A program made the position numbers and the translations under genes. Below the pieces are notes generated by a model. That model saw only the letters and a program-made list of their open reading frames with translations. It was not told the DNA's origin and did no database searches. Below are positions 1 through 9,091 of a stretch of DNA of 39,579 nt, piece after piece. Numbering within the stretch: position 1 is the first letter of the stretch; each line of letters opens with the position of its first letter. This DNA comes from Victivallis vadensis (GTDB lineage: Bacteria; Verrucomicrobiota; Kiritimatiellia; UBA8416; CAMCYG01): assembly GCA_945883775.1 (NCBI GenBank), contig CAMCYG010000007.1, positions 1-39,579 of the forward strand. The letters are read 5' to 3'.

Positions 1-414
1 AACTTACGAAACAAAGGATACAAAGTGGTTGAAAGACATCTAGCCGACAAAGAAGGCACGATCGTACTGATTGTCAACCCTCTGGAAAGCAAGTCAGATG
101 ATTACAAAGACGGCATCTCGGAGCTGTGGATTCGCACCTCGACCGGCGAGTACAGAAAAATCGCAGCAACCTGGCATTATCAGGCAGCCGAAGCGGGTGA
201 GATTATATACTGGATGCTGGATACGCGGCAATTCATGGCTTACAGCCTAGTCAGCGGACAAACCAGAAACTTGCCGGATTATAGAGCACAGTCGTTGCCG
301 GATATCGACAAAGGCGTCACCTTGTCAAGCAACCGCAGCACACTGGAATATGGAAAAAAAGTCAACGACAAGTGGGAATACACACCCTTAAACATACCCA
401 TCTCCGGTTTGTAA
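1..414 (+). CDS. Hypothetical protein, 3' fragment (frame open at the window's left edge)
   Basis: The frame is open from base 1 (NLRNKGYKVVERHLADKEG...) to TAA at 412-414; no family recognised. Confidence 0.5.
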   Translation, partial: NLRNKGYKVVERHLADKEGTIVLIVNPLESKSDDYKDGISELWIRTSTGEYRKIAATWHYQAAEAGEIIYWMLDTRQFMAYSLVSGQTRNLPDYRAQSLPDIDKGVTLSSNRSTLEYGKKVNDKWEYTPLNIPISGL

Positions 415-483
415 ACTAGCTTAAGCATAGCTCATCCGTCACATAAGCACAAAGAGACTACGGCATGGGGACGAGACGGATTC

Positions 484-1977
484 TTATTTGCCAGCACTTG
501 GCCCGTTTTTACCCTGAGGAAGACGCCCAGCCCATAACCCTGTCCCAATATAGGCCCACTCAAGAATGGGAAGATCTGGCTGACCTTCTAAGAAAATGAC
601 CAGCCGGTCATTAACCTGCATTCGCTCTACCCACGGCCGCACTGTAGTCACATTATAGCCTTCACGTAGAATACGGACAAACACAGGAAAATCCTCGTCC
701 CTCATTATAGCCGGCTCACGCCCCACTGCGTATCTCCACGATTCATTAGGATAACGGTAAAACAGGAGATTGAAAGCATACACGCTCCCAGAATAGATAA
801 TCCCATCCTTACCCGGCAATCCTTTCGCCAACGATGAATCCGTCTCTACTGTCCCGACTGAAGCCAGAAGCCGTATTCTTTCCGTCCAGCGATGACGTGA
901 GTCAACCGCACAGGCAAGCACAAGAACAACGCCCAATCCGGCCACAAGCGGAAGCCTTAACCACCCCGCAGGAATTCTTTTAGCAAACTCCCCATCAAAC
1001 AGGCGAGCGAGCCAAAACAGCATTGCAGGCATGCCCCAATCCAGCCACAATCTGGACACGGAGAGCCCCATTAAGAGACCAGCTATCATCAATACAGCCG
1101 CCGGATCGAGAAATACACGCCAGGTCCGATTCCGCATACCAAGCCAACCAAGACCAGCGACCATAATTATCGGGATTTCCGGGCTTAGACTATAAGCCTT
1201 GAATTCACCAACCATAAAGTCTCTGGGCAACATGCCAAAAGACAAACCAAAATGTCGAATATGATGTAAGATGAAAACCACGGGATGTCCTGTTAATGTA
1301 CCACCCAGAAACGTGCCGGCCATACAACAAATGCCCAGCTCTATCCCATCACGTAAACGACCTGATAAAAGAAAAGCCAAAACAGGCAGTGCAAACAAAT
1401 ACCAGCTCCCATGAATCCATGATGAAAGCGCAACGCACAAAATTGTCACAGCATAGCGCACTCTTCTGCTGATTATGACAGGCCCTGTTGTCCAAAGAGC
1501 CAGTACCAAGACAAGCACCGCGCTGGTCAGAATGAATGGTCTCCCCAACGTGATCCGTATAAGAAAGTCAGGCTCGGCAATGAATCCGACTAGTAGAGCC
1601 GACAACCAGGCTTCAGGACGCCTTACAGATGACAGGCCGGACAAAAGAAAGACTGCCATCATTCCAGCTACGGCAAACCCCACCAGCACACATGGCCCCG
1701 AACCTGTCACCGCGAACATACCCCGCAATAAGATGTCCCAACCGGGATTATGCATGTTCAGCGAAACTCCCTGCCTGAGAAGCATAATATCATCCCAGGC
1801 TTTCCCGCTAACGGCCAGTGCCGCGTTCGCCATCACATCATCCAGAGGTGTATACCCAGTAGCCATTATCAGTAAAGGAATAAGCAGCAAAGCCGCGAGA
1901 ACGATCAACAGAATGAGAAGATCGATTCGACTGCTTGCCTTAGGAGGCAAGCCGCCAGGTTGTGCAACATCATTCAT
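484..1977 (-). CDS. Polytopic membrane protein, possibly GT-C-like
   Basis: 497 aa ORF with many hydrophobic segments; N-terminal acidic GYTPLDDVMAN stretch after the first TM, GT-C-like layout; family assignment is weak. Confidence 0.7.
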   Translation of the reverse strand: MNDVAQPGGLPPKASSRIDLLILLIVLAALLLIPLLIMATGYTPLDDVMANAALAVSGKAWDDIMLLRQGVSLNMHNPGWDILLRGMFAVTGSGPCVLVGFAVAGMMAVFLLSGLSSVRRPEAWLSALLVGFIAEPDFLIRITLGRPFILTSAVLVLVLALWTTGPVIISRRVRYAVTILCVALSSWIHGSWYLFALPVLAFLLSGRLRDGIELGICCMAGTFLGGTLTGHPVVFILHHIRHFGLSFGMLPRDFMVGEFKAYSLSPEIPIIMVAGLGWLGMRNRTWRVFLDPAAVLMIAGLLMGLSVSRLWLDWGMPAMLFWLARLFDGEFAKRIPAGWLRLPLVAGLGVVLVLACAVDSRHRWTERIRLLASVGTVETDSSLAKGLPGKDGIIYSGSVYAFNLLFYRYPNESWRYAVGREPAIMRDEDFPVFVRILREGYNVTTVRPWVERMQVNDRLVIFLEGQPDLPILEWAYIGTGLWAGRLPQGKNGPSAGK

Positions 1978-2047
1978 TTCGGTTATTCCTTACGGCCTGT
2001 AACTTCGTTCTGCATCTTTAACCCATAATACCGCGTAGGCTTCTTCC

Positions 2048-2974
2048 TCATCCTAGCTCCCTGCGCAGGACAAGTAATACAACACCTGCTATCGCCACAA
2101 TGGCCCCGATTATCCCGCGCAATGAAGTCTTCTCGCCATGACTAAAATACACAATCGGAATCATAAACAGCGGCCCAGTGGTAATCAGGGCTGTTGCAAC
2201 TCCGGCGTCAGAATGCGTGAACGCTATCAGTGACATCCATATCCCTAAAACCGGTCCGACTATCGTTCCGGCAGTTATTATCTTGAGAGTCGTCCAGTCA
2301 GAAAAAACCCTCCTAACTCCCGTAAGATTTCCGGAAAAGGTAACGATAAAAAGTGTTACAGCCAAGGCGGCAACCACCCGGACCAGGACTGCCGGAAACG
2401 GGTCCCACCCCATCCCAGCTTTAGGATCGAGAGCCTGCCTAGTAAAAAGATAACCGACACTGAACAGCGTTGCGCCAAGCAAGCCCATCATGACGCCACG
2501 CCGGAACATTCCAGGCGGGACTTTCCATGCATCCTCCGCCGGCTTCTCAAGAATGACCCATATGACGCCTGCCATGGTCATTATCATGCCAAGTATTGCC
2601 ACACCTGATAATGCCTCGTGCGGCGGAAGAAAATATGCAAGAACTGCGGTGAACGCAGGAGAAATCGTCGCCAGCATCATCCCGATCCTCGGCCCTACAA
2701 GCTTGAGCGCATTAAAAAAACATAAATCACCCAAGCCCAGCCCTACTACGCCGCTCAAGGCAAGGAGAATGAAACCATGCCGGCTTCCGCCCAAAGGGAA
2801 TGGTGACTTATAGATCGCCCAGTGGATTGCAATAAGCATCAGCATAGCCAGTATCAGCCGAACTGCACTGGACACCTGCGAACCCACACGCCGGCCAGCA
2901 TTACTCCACGCAATAGCGCTCAAGCTCCACAATAAAGAGCAGCAAAGCGCACTGATCTCTCCCAAATAGGGCAT
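2048..2974 (-). CDS. EamA/DMT superfamily transporter
   Basis: Start at MPYLGEISALCCSLLWSLSAIAW; repeated EamA-type TM pattern, GLGDLCFFNALKLVGPRIGMMLATISPAFTAVLAYF. Confidence 0.88.
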   Translation of the reverse strand: MPYLGEISALCCSLLWSLSAIAWSNAGRRVGSQVSSAVRLILAMLMLIAIHWAIYKSPFPLGGSRHGFILLALSGVVGLGLGDLCFFNALKLVGPRIGMMLATISPAFTAVLAYFLPPHEALSGVAILGMIMTMAGVIWVILEKPAEDAWKVPPGMFRRGVMMGLLGATLFSVGYLFTRQALDPKAGMGWDPFPAVLVRVVAALAVTLFIVTFSGNLTGVRRVFSDWTTLKIITAGTIVGPVLGIWMSLIAFTHSDAGVATALITTGPLFMIPIVYFSHGEKTSLRGIIGAIVAIAGVVLLVLRRELG

Positions 2975-3092
2975 CGATATATTCCTCAAATTGACTGTTG
3001 CACGGCAAAGCAACTGTACTATAATCCGCAGCCGAGTGTGCTCTTTTATTCGCAAGCGAGTCAAGAAGCGAGTCGATAAAGATGCCGAAGAA

Positions 3093-3121
3093 CGTAGGGC
3101 GTCGCAAACAACGCCCCTACG
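3093..3121. repeat. GTAG-ended hairpin CGTAGGGCGTCgcaaacaACGCCCCTACG
   Basis: Imperfect inverted repeat between the EamA start and the methyltransferase 3' end. Confidence 0.6.
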
Positions 3122-3142
3122 GTAAATCTACATTGTGCATTG

Positions 3143-4102
3143 TCAGCCGCACCTTATCCAGGTCAGTTCATTTTTGTTCGCCGTCAAGTGTACGATACGA
3201 CTTCCAGGAATTGCGGCAAAAGCGCGAGTCGTCACGTGGTCAGGAACCCCCTGCATCTTTATAGTGCAGACGAAATTCTTGCAAAGCCCTGATTCAAGCC
3301 ACTCCTGTACCCATTCAAGCAGTCTGGCCGGATAACATATGACATCCGAGAAAACCCAGTCCTGCTGCCCGAGATCCGCCGGTTTCAGTGTAAATGCGTC
3401 ATGCTTTACAAAAGTAATACCTGGTTTGTTCATAAGGCGTGGATCAAGCTCTGAGCGATCAATCGCCGTAATCTGCGCACCAAGAAAGTTCAGCACCCAA
3501 GTCCAACCTCCAGGACACGCTCCAGCGTCAACACAGCGCGAAGTAGGTCCCGGAAAACTGGCAGACAAAGAGGCATTGGTGCTTTTGAGCCAGGACACCC
3601 AAGTAAGCGCCTCATACAACTTCTGGTACGCTCTGCTAGGCGGATTCACATGATCTTCCTCAAAACGAATCTCACCGCATGGGAACGGGCTGGAGGTTAC
3701 AGCGGAAGCAAAAATGGTGTTCTCATCGATCAAACTCCATATTCCCATAGGAGAAAGCGGGACAGTATATGGGAAACGCCTGGGTTTTTCGTTGATGAAA
3801 GGTAGCTTTTCCTTTAGGAGCTCCGCTCTCCTGAACGCAGCCACCGGATAATGAGCCCAGTTTCTCTGGATCCCTCGCAGTATATCTGATGCCTCGCGGA
3901 TGGTCTGGAATTCAGCAATGAATGGCTTTTCAAGGACAGTCCTGCACCAGAACACCTGACCCAAGTTTTCTTTAGAATAGACAATGTCGCCGTAATTCGA
4001 AAGCTTACTTCCGCATAAGGCAGGATCCACAGCAATCTCATCAAATAAGTTTTTTTGGTAATCTTGAACTGGTAGCCAAGCAATACCGGGGAGCGTTTTC
4101 AT
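3143..4102 (-). CDS. FtsJ-like SAM-dependent methyltransferase (RlmM-type 2'-O-methyltransferase)
   Basis: CVDAGACPGGWTWVLNFLGAQITAIDRSELDP SAM motif and C-terminal FVCTIKMQG; preferred start MKTLPGIAWLP (ORF open to 4246). Confidence 0.75.
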   Translation of the reverse strand: MKTLPGIAWLPVQDYQKNLFDEIAVDPALCGSKLSNYGDIVYSKENLGQVFWCRTVLEKPFIAEFQTIREASDILRGIQRNWAHYPVAAFRRAELLKEKLPFINEKPRRFPYTVPLSPMGIWSLIDENTIFASAVTSSPFPCGEIRFEEDHVNPPSRAYQKLYEALTWVSWLKSTNASLSASFPGPTSRCVDAGACPGGWTWVLNFLGAQITAIDRSELDPRLMNKPGITFVKHDAFTLKPADLGQQDWVFSDVICYPARLLEWVQEWLESGLCKNFVCTIKMQGVPDHVTTRAFAAIPGSRIVHLTANKNELTWIRCG

Positions 4103-4317
4103 GCGCAAAAGGTGACAGAACAGTGCAAAAGAAACAAGCACACTTTTTCCTGGAGTCCTCACCAATGCCGGGCGTGATCTGGTAATGTCGACTGATATGA
4201 TTGCACCGGCTACTTTCGATTCCCAGGAAAAAGAGGGCCGGTTCAAAACCGGATTTACCTATCAAGCTACGGATAAACTGGTTAGCTGCTTCTTCGACTA
4301 GCGCGACCAATGTCCGC

Positions 4318-4398
4318 AACCAAATGAAGACGGCTCGGCCAGAGGCCTCGCCCTACCTCAATTCCTGAAAGGTAGGGCGAACCCTCAGGGTGAGCCGC
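4318..4398. repeat. 81-bp dispersed repeat, copy A
   Basis: aaccaaatgaagacggct...ggtagggcgaaccctcagggtgagccgc; near-identical reverse complement at 21252-21332. Confidence 0.85.
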
Positions 4399-4399
4399 A

Positions 4400-5143
4400 T
4401 CAATGCGGATGTGAATGCCGGAGAATGTGCGGTCTCTCAAGTCCATGCTCGAGCATCAGAACCTCGTCATCCAGAACATCCAGAGTGGATCCATCTGCCA
4501 CGACCTTCCCTCCATCCATTACGATAACACGTGAGCACACCTCAACAACCAGCTCGAGATCATGCGTGGCAATTATTCTTGTGTGCTCAAATGATTTGAG
4601 AAGATTAATCAGCCGCCTACGAGCGCGGGGATCCAGATTGGAAGAAGGCTCATCCATCACAAGAATATCCGGCTCAAGCGACAGCACTGTGGCTATTGCC
4701 ACCGCACGCTTCTCTCCCGCCGAAAGACGGTACGGTGGCCTTTCAGACACGTGTGCCATACCAACGCGCGCAAGAGATGACGCAACCCTGAGCTCGACCT
4801 CAGCCTGCGGCAAGCCTGCATTAAGCGGACCGAACGCCACATCCTCCGCAACCGTTGGCATAAAAAGCTGGTCATCAGGATCCTGAAAGACAATCCCGAC
4901 CGAACGCCTGATTGCTGCGGCAGTTTCAGCTGACAGTGGAACGTCCCCAACGCGCACCTCTCCGTGTGACGCAGACAGATAACCATTCAAATGCGTAAGA
5001 AGCGTGGATTTACCGGCGCCATTACATCCAATTATGCCGACGGACTCCCCATGAGTGATACGAAATGATATACCCTTGATGGCCTCTGTGCCATCTGGAT
5101 ATATGAATCCAAGATCGCGCACTTCCACAATATGATGACTCAT
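4400..5143 (-). CDS. nikO: ECF-type nickel/cobalt transporter ATPase (NikO/CbiO)
   Basis: Walker A GCNGAGKST, signature LSAGEKRAVAIA, Walker B ILVMDEPSSNLDP; next to T and S components. Confidence 0.92.
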   Translation of the reverse strand: MSHHIVEVRDLGFIYPDGTEAIKGISFRITHGESVGIIGCNGAGKSTLLTHLNGYLSASHGEVRVGDVPLSAETAAAIRRSVGIVFQDPDDQLFMPTVAEDVAFGPLNAGLPQAEVELRVASSLARVGMAHVSERPPYRLSAGEKRAVAIATVLSLEPDILVMDEPSSNLDPRARRRLINLLKSFEHTRIIATHDLELVVEVCSRVIVMDGGKVVADGSTLDVLDDEVLMLEHGLERPHILRHSHPH

Positions 5144-5203
5144 AAAATTTCCTTCGTAAATTTTATTACATGAATATGTCACGCAAAGCGTGCCATATTC
5201 ATA

Positions 5204-6028
5204 CTAACTACCCGGTAAAACCAGGAGGGTGTATTTTGAACAAAGCTCACCAAGCAATTCAGAAAGATTCCAATAACGGGCGACGGCAAAGAACAAGATC
5301 CATCCGAATAAAAACGCCAGATCCTGAAACCGCATGCTAGTTGGCCTCAGAATCCTGACTTGTCCGTCAAATCCCCGCGAAACCATTGCCTGGTATACAC
5401 GCTGGGCCCGATCCATTGCCCTGACAAGAAGATGACCTATAAGCGACACATATGTTCTTATTCTCATTGCGCGCTTACCAACTGACCTCAGCTCGACACT
5501 ATGCATCATCCTAAGCCCCTCATCAGCTATCACGAACAGGTAGCGATAAAGAAGCTGCAACTGCACTGAAAAAACCTTAGGCAGACCCAGTCGCTCCATG
5601 CCGGCGCACAACCTGTTGATTCCTGTACAAGCAACAAGCAGTAACGCCACGCTCACGGTGAGAGCAAAGCGAATGACAATAGAGACAAAAGACAGCCAGC
5701 CGCCTGATATGCCAATATCCCCGATATATAGCACAACCTGCCGATCCAGAAAGGGATTGAACAGCCCAACAGCCAGCGCAAAAGGCGAGGCAATCAGCAG
5801 TTTGCGCAGAAGATAACCTAGCGGCATCCCACCTGCCGCCAGCAGAACAACAGGATAAAGAAAGAACGGGATTAGTGCTGATATTTCGTACCTGGAAAAT
5901 GACATGACAGCTATAATAAAAGCTAGAGTCGTAACCGCCTTAACCCGCGCATCAAGACGATGGACTGGAGTATTCAACCGCCCCAGATCATCCATCCGCC
6001 CCACTTCAATGTATTTGTCAAAACTCAT
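5204..6028 (-). CDS. nikQ: ECF-type nickel/cobalt transporter transmembrane T component (NikQ/CbiQ)
   Basis: CbiQ-like protein with SRGFDGQVR coupling motif; operon context. Confidence 0.88.
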   Translation of the reverse strand: MSFDKYIEVGRMDDLGRLNTPVHRLDARVKAVTTLAFIIAVMSFSRYEISALIPFFLYPVVLLAAGGMPLGYLLRKLLIASPFALAVGLFNPFLDRQVVLYIGDIGISGGWLSFVSIVIRFALTVSVALLLVACTGINRLCAGMERLGLPKVFSVQLQLLYRYLFVIADEGLRMMHSVELRSVGKRAMRIRTYVSLIGHLLVRAMDRAQRVYQAMVSRGFDGQVRILRPTSMRFQDLAFLFGWILFFAVARYWNLSELLGELCSKYTLLVLPGS

Positions 6029-6111
6029 AAACTTCAGACTACTGCTCCAAATGCGGCACGAATATCTTTTTTATACTGCGTAGTTAGTTTGGCGAAGCAA
6101 CAACCTGCGTT

Positions 6112-6540
6112 TTATTTACTGAAATCCTTACCCGTAGAAGTCACCGTCAGCTTGCCGTGTTTCACTCCCTTGGCGGAGACTATCTGATCTGCCATCGCCT
6201 GCACCTGCCCCGACTTGCCCCTGACTGCCAGTACTTCCATACAGTTATGGTGGTCGAGATGCACATGCATGGACGAAATAATCAAATCTCCGTGATCATG
6301 TTGGATGTCGGTGAGAAGAGCCTGAATCAAAGGCCTATGGTGATCGTATACCAGCGTTATCGTGCCAGCTATTTCCTGGTCTACTTTCTCCGCGTTATGA
6401 CTCACCAGCCGATCACGCACCAATTCAGAAACCGCCTGCGACCTGTTTGCATAACCCTTTTCCCTAACCATACGATCAAGCTGAACGACAAGGTCATTCG
6501 CCATAGACATACTGAACCTGCTCAATAATTGCTTTTGCAT
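6112..6540 (-). CDS. nikR: Nickel-responsive transcriptional regulator NikR
   Basis: RHH N-terminus (LSRFSMSMANDLVVQLDRMV) and Ni site H-x13-HxH-x5-C (HDHGDLIISSMHVHLDHHNC). Confidence 0.95.
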   Translation of the reverse strand: MQKQLLSRFSMSMANDLVVQLDRMVREKGYANRSQAVSELVRDRLVSHNAEKVDQEIAGTITLVYDHHRPLIQALLTDIQHDHGDLIISSMHVHLDHHNCMEVLAVRGKSGQVQAMADQIVSAKGVKHGKLTVTSTGKDFSK

Positions 6541-6541
6541 A

Positions 6542-6569
6542 GTATTACCTTTCTTGCAATCTGTAATAC
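6542..6569. promoter_or_regulatory. Candidate NikR operator upstream of nikR
   Basis: Perfect inverted repeat GTATTAC-N14-GTAATAC directly upstream of the nikR start. Confidence 0.75.
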
Positions 6570-6601
6570 CTTATTTACAGGAGCAGTCAATATACAAATG
6601 G

Positions 6602-7639
6602 TCAGACACCAGAACACCGTCTGAGTCCATACCCGATCAAGCCCGCCAGCACCATTGTAGCTAAACCGCCCACGAGTCCAGCGATGGAAGTGCCCGCATT
6701 GACAGCAGGCCATTTGGCTTGCTGTTGAACACCTGTCGTTTCTACAGCTTCGACCATGGACGATTCCGCAGATTTGAAGTCGTAGTCAGGCATAACAGCA
6801 GTCTTTTCCTGTATTGTCGAAAGATGCTTGTAGATACCAACATTGGGTTTTTCCAGCTCCTCTTTACCGCTAACCTTTCCCATGGCCCATTCTAAACCAT
6901 CGGGATGTGAAGATGCAAACCAGCTCAGGCCACCGCCCACAAAGGCCGCTATAATCAACAGCCTAATTACCACGCGACCCAAGCCAATAGATCCGCCATC
7001 ACCGGAAGCAGGCCATGGAATCGAGGCAGGCCGAGCCTTAGAAACAAAGGCAATCACAGCTGAAGTCACCAATCCTTCAACAATACCAATTGCCAGGTGT
7101 ATCGGCTGCATCATTAATACAAAAGTTTTAAATGGCAGATCGGATATGCCTGACATTGTTGTTTCCATTACAACGCCAAAAGCACCCATCTGCAGGCCTA
7201 GTATAGCCGCAAGCATAGCCCCGCGCCAGCCAACCCTGGCACCTCCCGCAAGCGGCTTATATATCAAAGGATATGCGATGAATGCCGGAAAAAACCCGAG
7301 GTTGAAGATATTGCACCCCAGCGCCAGTAGACCGCCGTCAGCGAAGAAGAAAGCCTGTACGGTCAAAACCGAAGCAATTACCAGGAACGATGCATATGGA
7401 CCCAAAAGAATCGCGAGAATCAGGCCTCCGCCCAAATGCCCGCTCGAGCCAGTAGCCGGAATCGCGAAGTTTATCATCTGTGCCGCAAAGATGAATGCAC
7501 CCAGAACGCCCATCAACGGGATCATTTTATCATCCAGAGTCTGCCGCACCTTGCGGGCACAGAACGCAAGCAAACCCGCGCTAGCCGCCCACATCGTCCC
7601 GCCCACCGCCGGTGAAATCAAAGCATCTGCCATGTGCAT
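6602..7639 (-). CDS. nikM: Nickel/cobalt ECF transporter S component NikM/CbiM with C-terminal PDGL-type domain
   Basis: N-terminus MHMADALISPAVGG, CbiM-like core, C-terminal SSHPDGLEWAMGKV; RBS aGGAG. Confidence 0.92.
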   Translation of the reverse strand: MHMADALISPAVGGTMWAASAGLLAFCARKVRQTLDDKMIPLMGVLGAFIFAAQMINFAIPATGSSGHLGGGLILAILLGPYASFLVIASVLTVQAFFFADGGLLALGCNIFNLGFFPAFIAYPLIYKPLAGGARVGWRGAMLAAILGLQMGAFGVVMETTMSGISDLPFKTFVLMMQPIHLAIGIVEGLVTSAVIAFVSKARPASIPWPASGDGGSIGLGRVVIRLLIIAAFVGGGLSWFASSHPDGLEWAMGKVSGKEELEKPNVGIYKHLSTIQEKTAVMPDYDFKSAESSMVEAVETTGVQQQAKWPAVNAGTSIAGLVGGLATMVLAGLIGYGLRRCSGV

Positions 7640-7643
7640 AATA

Positions 7644-7781
7644 TTACTCCTGCTTCTCGCCCGCTTCGAATTCAAACTGGCCCGGCTCAACCGGATCAGC
7701 GTCATCAATTGTCAAAGGCCGACCAGCAAACGCTAAGGCTGAGATGAACACACCCACAAATATTACACAAGCATACCTCAT
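7644..7781 (-). pseudogene. 45-aa signal-peptide-bearing remnant, N-terminus of an outer-membrane transporter-like protein
   Basis: MRYACVIFVGVFISALAFAGRPLTIDDADPVEPGQFEFEAGEKQE then stop; the RPLTIDDADPVEPGQFEFEAG opening resembles larger beta-barrel proteins. Confidence 0.5.
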
Positions 7782-7797
7782 TCCGCAAACTCCTTCC

Positions 7798-7825
7798 GTG
7801 TTACTATTTATGCGGAACGTAACAA
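7798..7825. promoter_or_regulatory. Candidate NikR operator upstream of the remnant ORF and nikM
   Basis: GTGTTAC-N14-GTAACAA, one mismatch from a perfect inverted repeat. Confidence 0.72.
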
Positions 7826-7913
7826 TTTCATAAATAATGTCAATACGTATATTATGAGTCATTTCTTGAATAAGATCCGCATTATGGTATAAGGAAACCC
7901 GCTTAATGGTCAT

Positions 7914-7990
7914 CGGGGTGTAGTTCAGACTGGTAGAACGCTTGGTTTGGGACCAAGAGGCCGTGGGTTCAAATCCCACCGCCCCGACCA
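7914..7990 (+). tRNA. tRNA-Pro (anticodon TGG), CCA encoded
   Basis: Acceptor CGGGGTG/CGCCCCG, anticodon arm CTTGG-TTTGGGA-CCAAG, T arm GTGGGTTCAAATCCCAC, 3' ACCA. Confidence 0.97.
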
Positions 7991-8025
7991 GTCTTCGTTC
8001 GGAGCGCAGCGTAGAACGAAGACTG
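7989..8025. repeat. 12-bp perfect hairpin overlapping the tRNA 3' end
   Basis: CAGTCTTCGTTC-13nt-GAACGAAGACTG. Confidence 0.8.
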
Positions 8026-8201
8026 CCGCGCCGTAACTTCAGTTTCTGAAGTGAAGGCGGGCTACACTAACGCTCCGAACTACGACTCGGCACGCCAGTA
8101 TGAAGAAATATTTCAAGCCAATTCTCGACCTTGCGTTTCCGGCGTTGATTTGACATATTTTCGCATTGCGATAGGTTTAACTGAAAAAGAAGGAGGAGAA
8201 T

Positions 8202-9008
8202 ATGCCACAATCATTAATGCTGACGCCGAAAGAAATGAATAACTCATTGGTTGATATAGGTAAGAAAAAAGCAGCGATGACTGTTTATGAACTATTCATG
8301 TACGCCATTCTCGCGGGACTTTACATCGCTCTTGGCGCTACCGGCGCATCATATATGTTTGCCTATAATTCAGACCCGGGTATCGGAAAGCTTGTGGGAG
8401 GCCTGGTCTTTTCTACAGGACTTATACTTGTGCTTCTGGCAGGCGCAGAACTTTTCACAGGAAACATGCTGATGACAGCAGGGTTTATTGAAAAGAAATT
8501 CTTCTTGGCTCATATAATGAAAAACTGGCTGGTCGTGTGGATAGGTAATTTTTTCGGAGCACTTCTGCTTGTTTTCCTGCTTTACGGCTCAGGTTATTTC
8601 ACTGCCGACGGCGAGATCTCCAAACTGGGAGAGACTCTTGCAAAGATATCCACTGCCAAGTTATCACTCCTCTTCTGGCCAGCCTTTCTAAGAGGGATTA
8701 TTTGTAACATTCTCGTATGCCTGGCGGTAATTATCAGTTTGTCTTCAATTACCACAGAAGGGAAGATACTTGCCGTTATTTTCCCAATAACAACATTTAT
8801 CATAGGCGGCTCTGAACATTGTGTGGCAAATATGTTCTTTATCCCAGCCGGACTTCTTGCAAAGGGCGATTTATTTAGTATGGCGAGTATGATTGCAATG
8901 ATTTCCAATCTGGTCCCTGTGACACTAGGCAATATTGTCGGCGGAGTCATATTAGTCCTATTGCATCCGAAATCCTTCAAAAAACTCAAAAACATCCTAG
9001 TCCGATGA
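8202..9008 (+). CDS. Formate/nitrite transporter (FNT) family channel
   Basis: AGAELFTGNMLM, NWLVVWIGNFFGALLL, GSEHCVANMFFIPAGLL motifs; RBS aaggaggag. Confidence 0.93.
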   Translation: MPQSLMLTPKEMNNSLVDIGKKKAAMTVYELFMYAILAGLYIALGATGASYMFAYNSDPGIGKLVGGLVFSTGLILVLLAGAELFTGNMLMTAGFIEKKFFLAHIMKNWLVVWIGNFFGALLLVFLLYGSGYFTADGEISKLGETLAKISTAKLSLLFWPAFLRGIICNILVCLAVIISLSSITTEGKILAVIFPITTFIIGGSEHCVANMFFIPAGLLAKGDLFSMASMIAMISNLVPVTLGNIVGGVILVLLHPKSFKKLKNILVR

Positions 9009-9091
9009 CGCAGTATTAATGATCTCTGTTTCTGATTGAATCCGTATGCGACCTGACCTATTGTGGTTCATTTATCGGAGGGAGATCAAGT

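Noticed and set aside
1475-2002. 175-aa plus-strand ORF
   Set aside because: Antisense to the polytopic membrane protein; low-complexity translation.
6843-7736. 297-aa plus-strand ORF
   Set aside because: Antisense shadow of nikM; Pro/Ala/Ile-rich with no motif.
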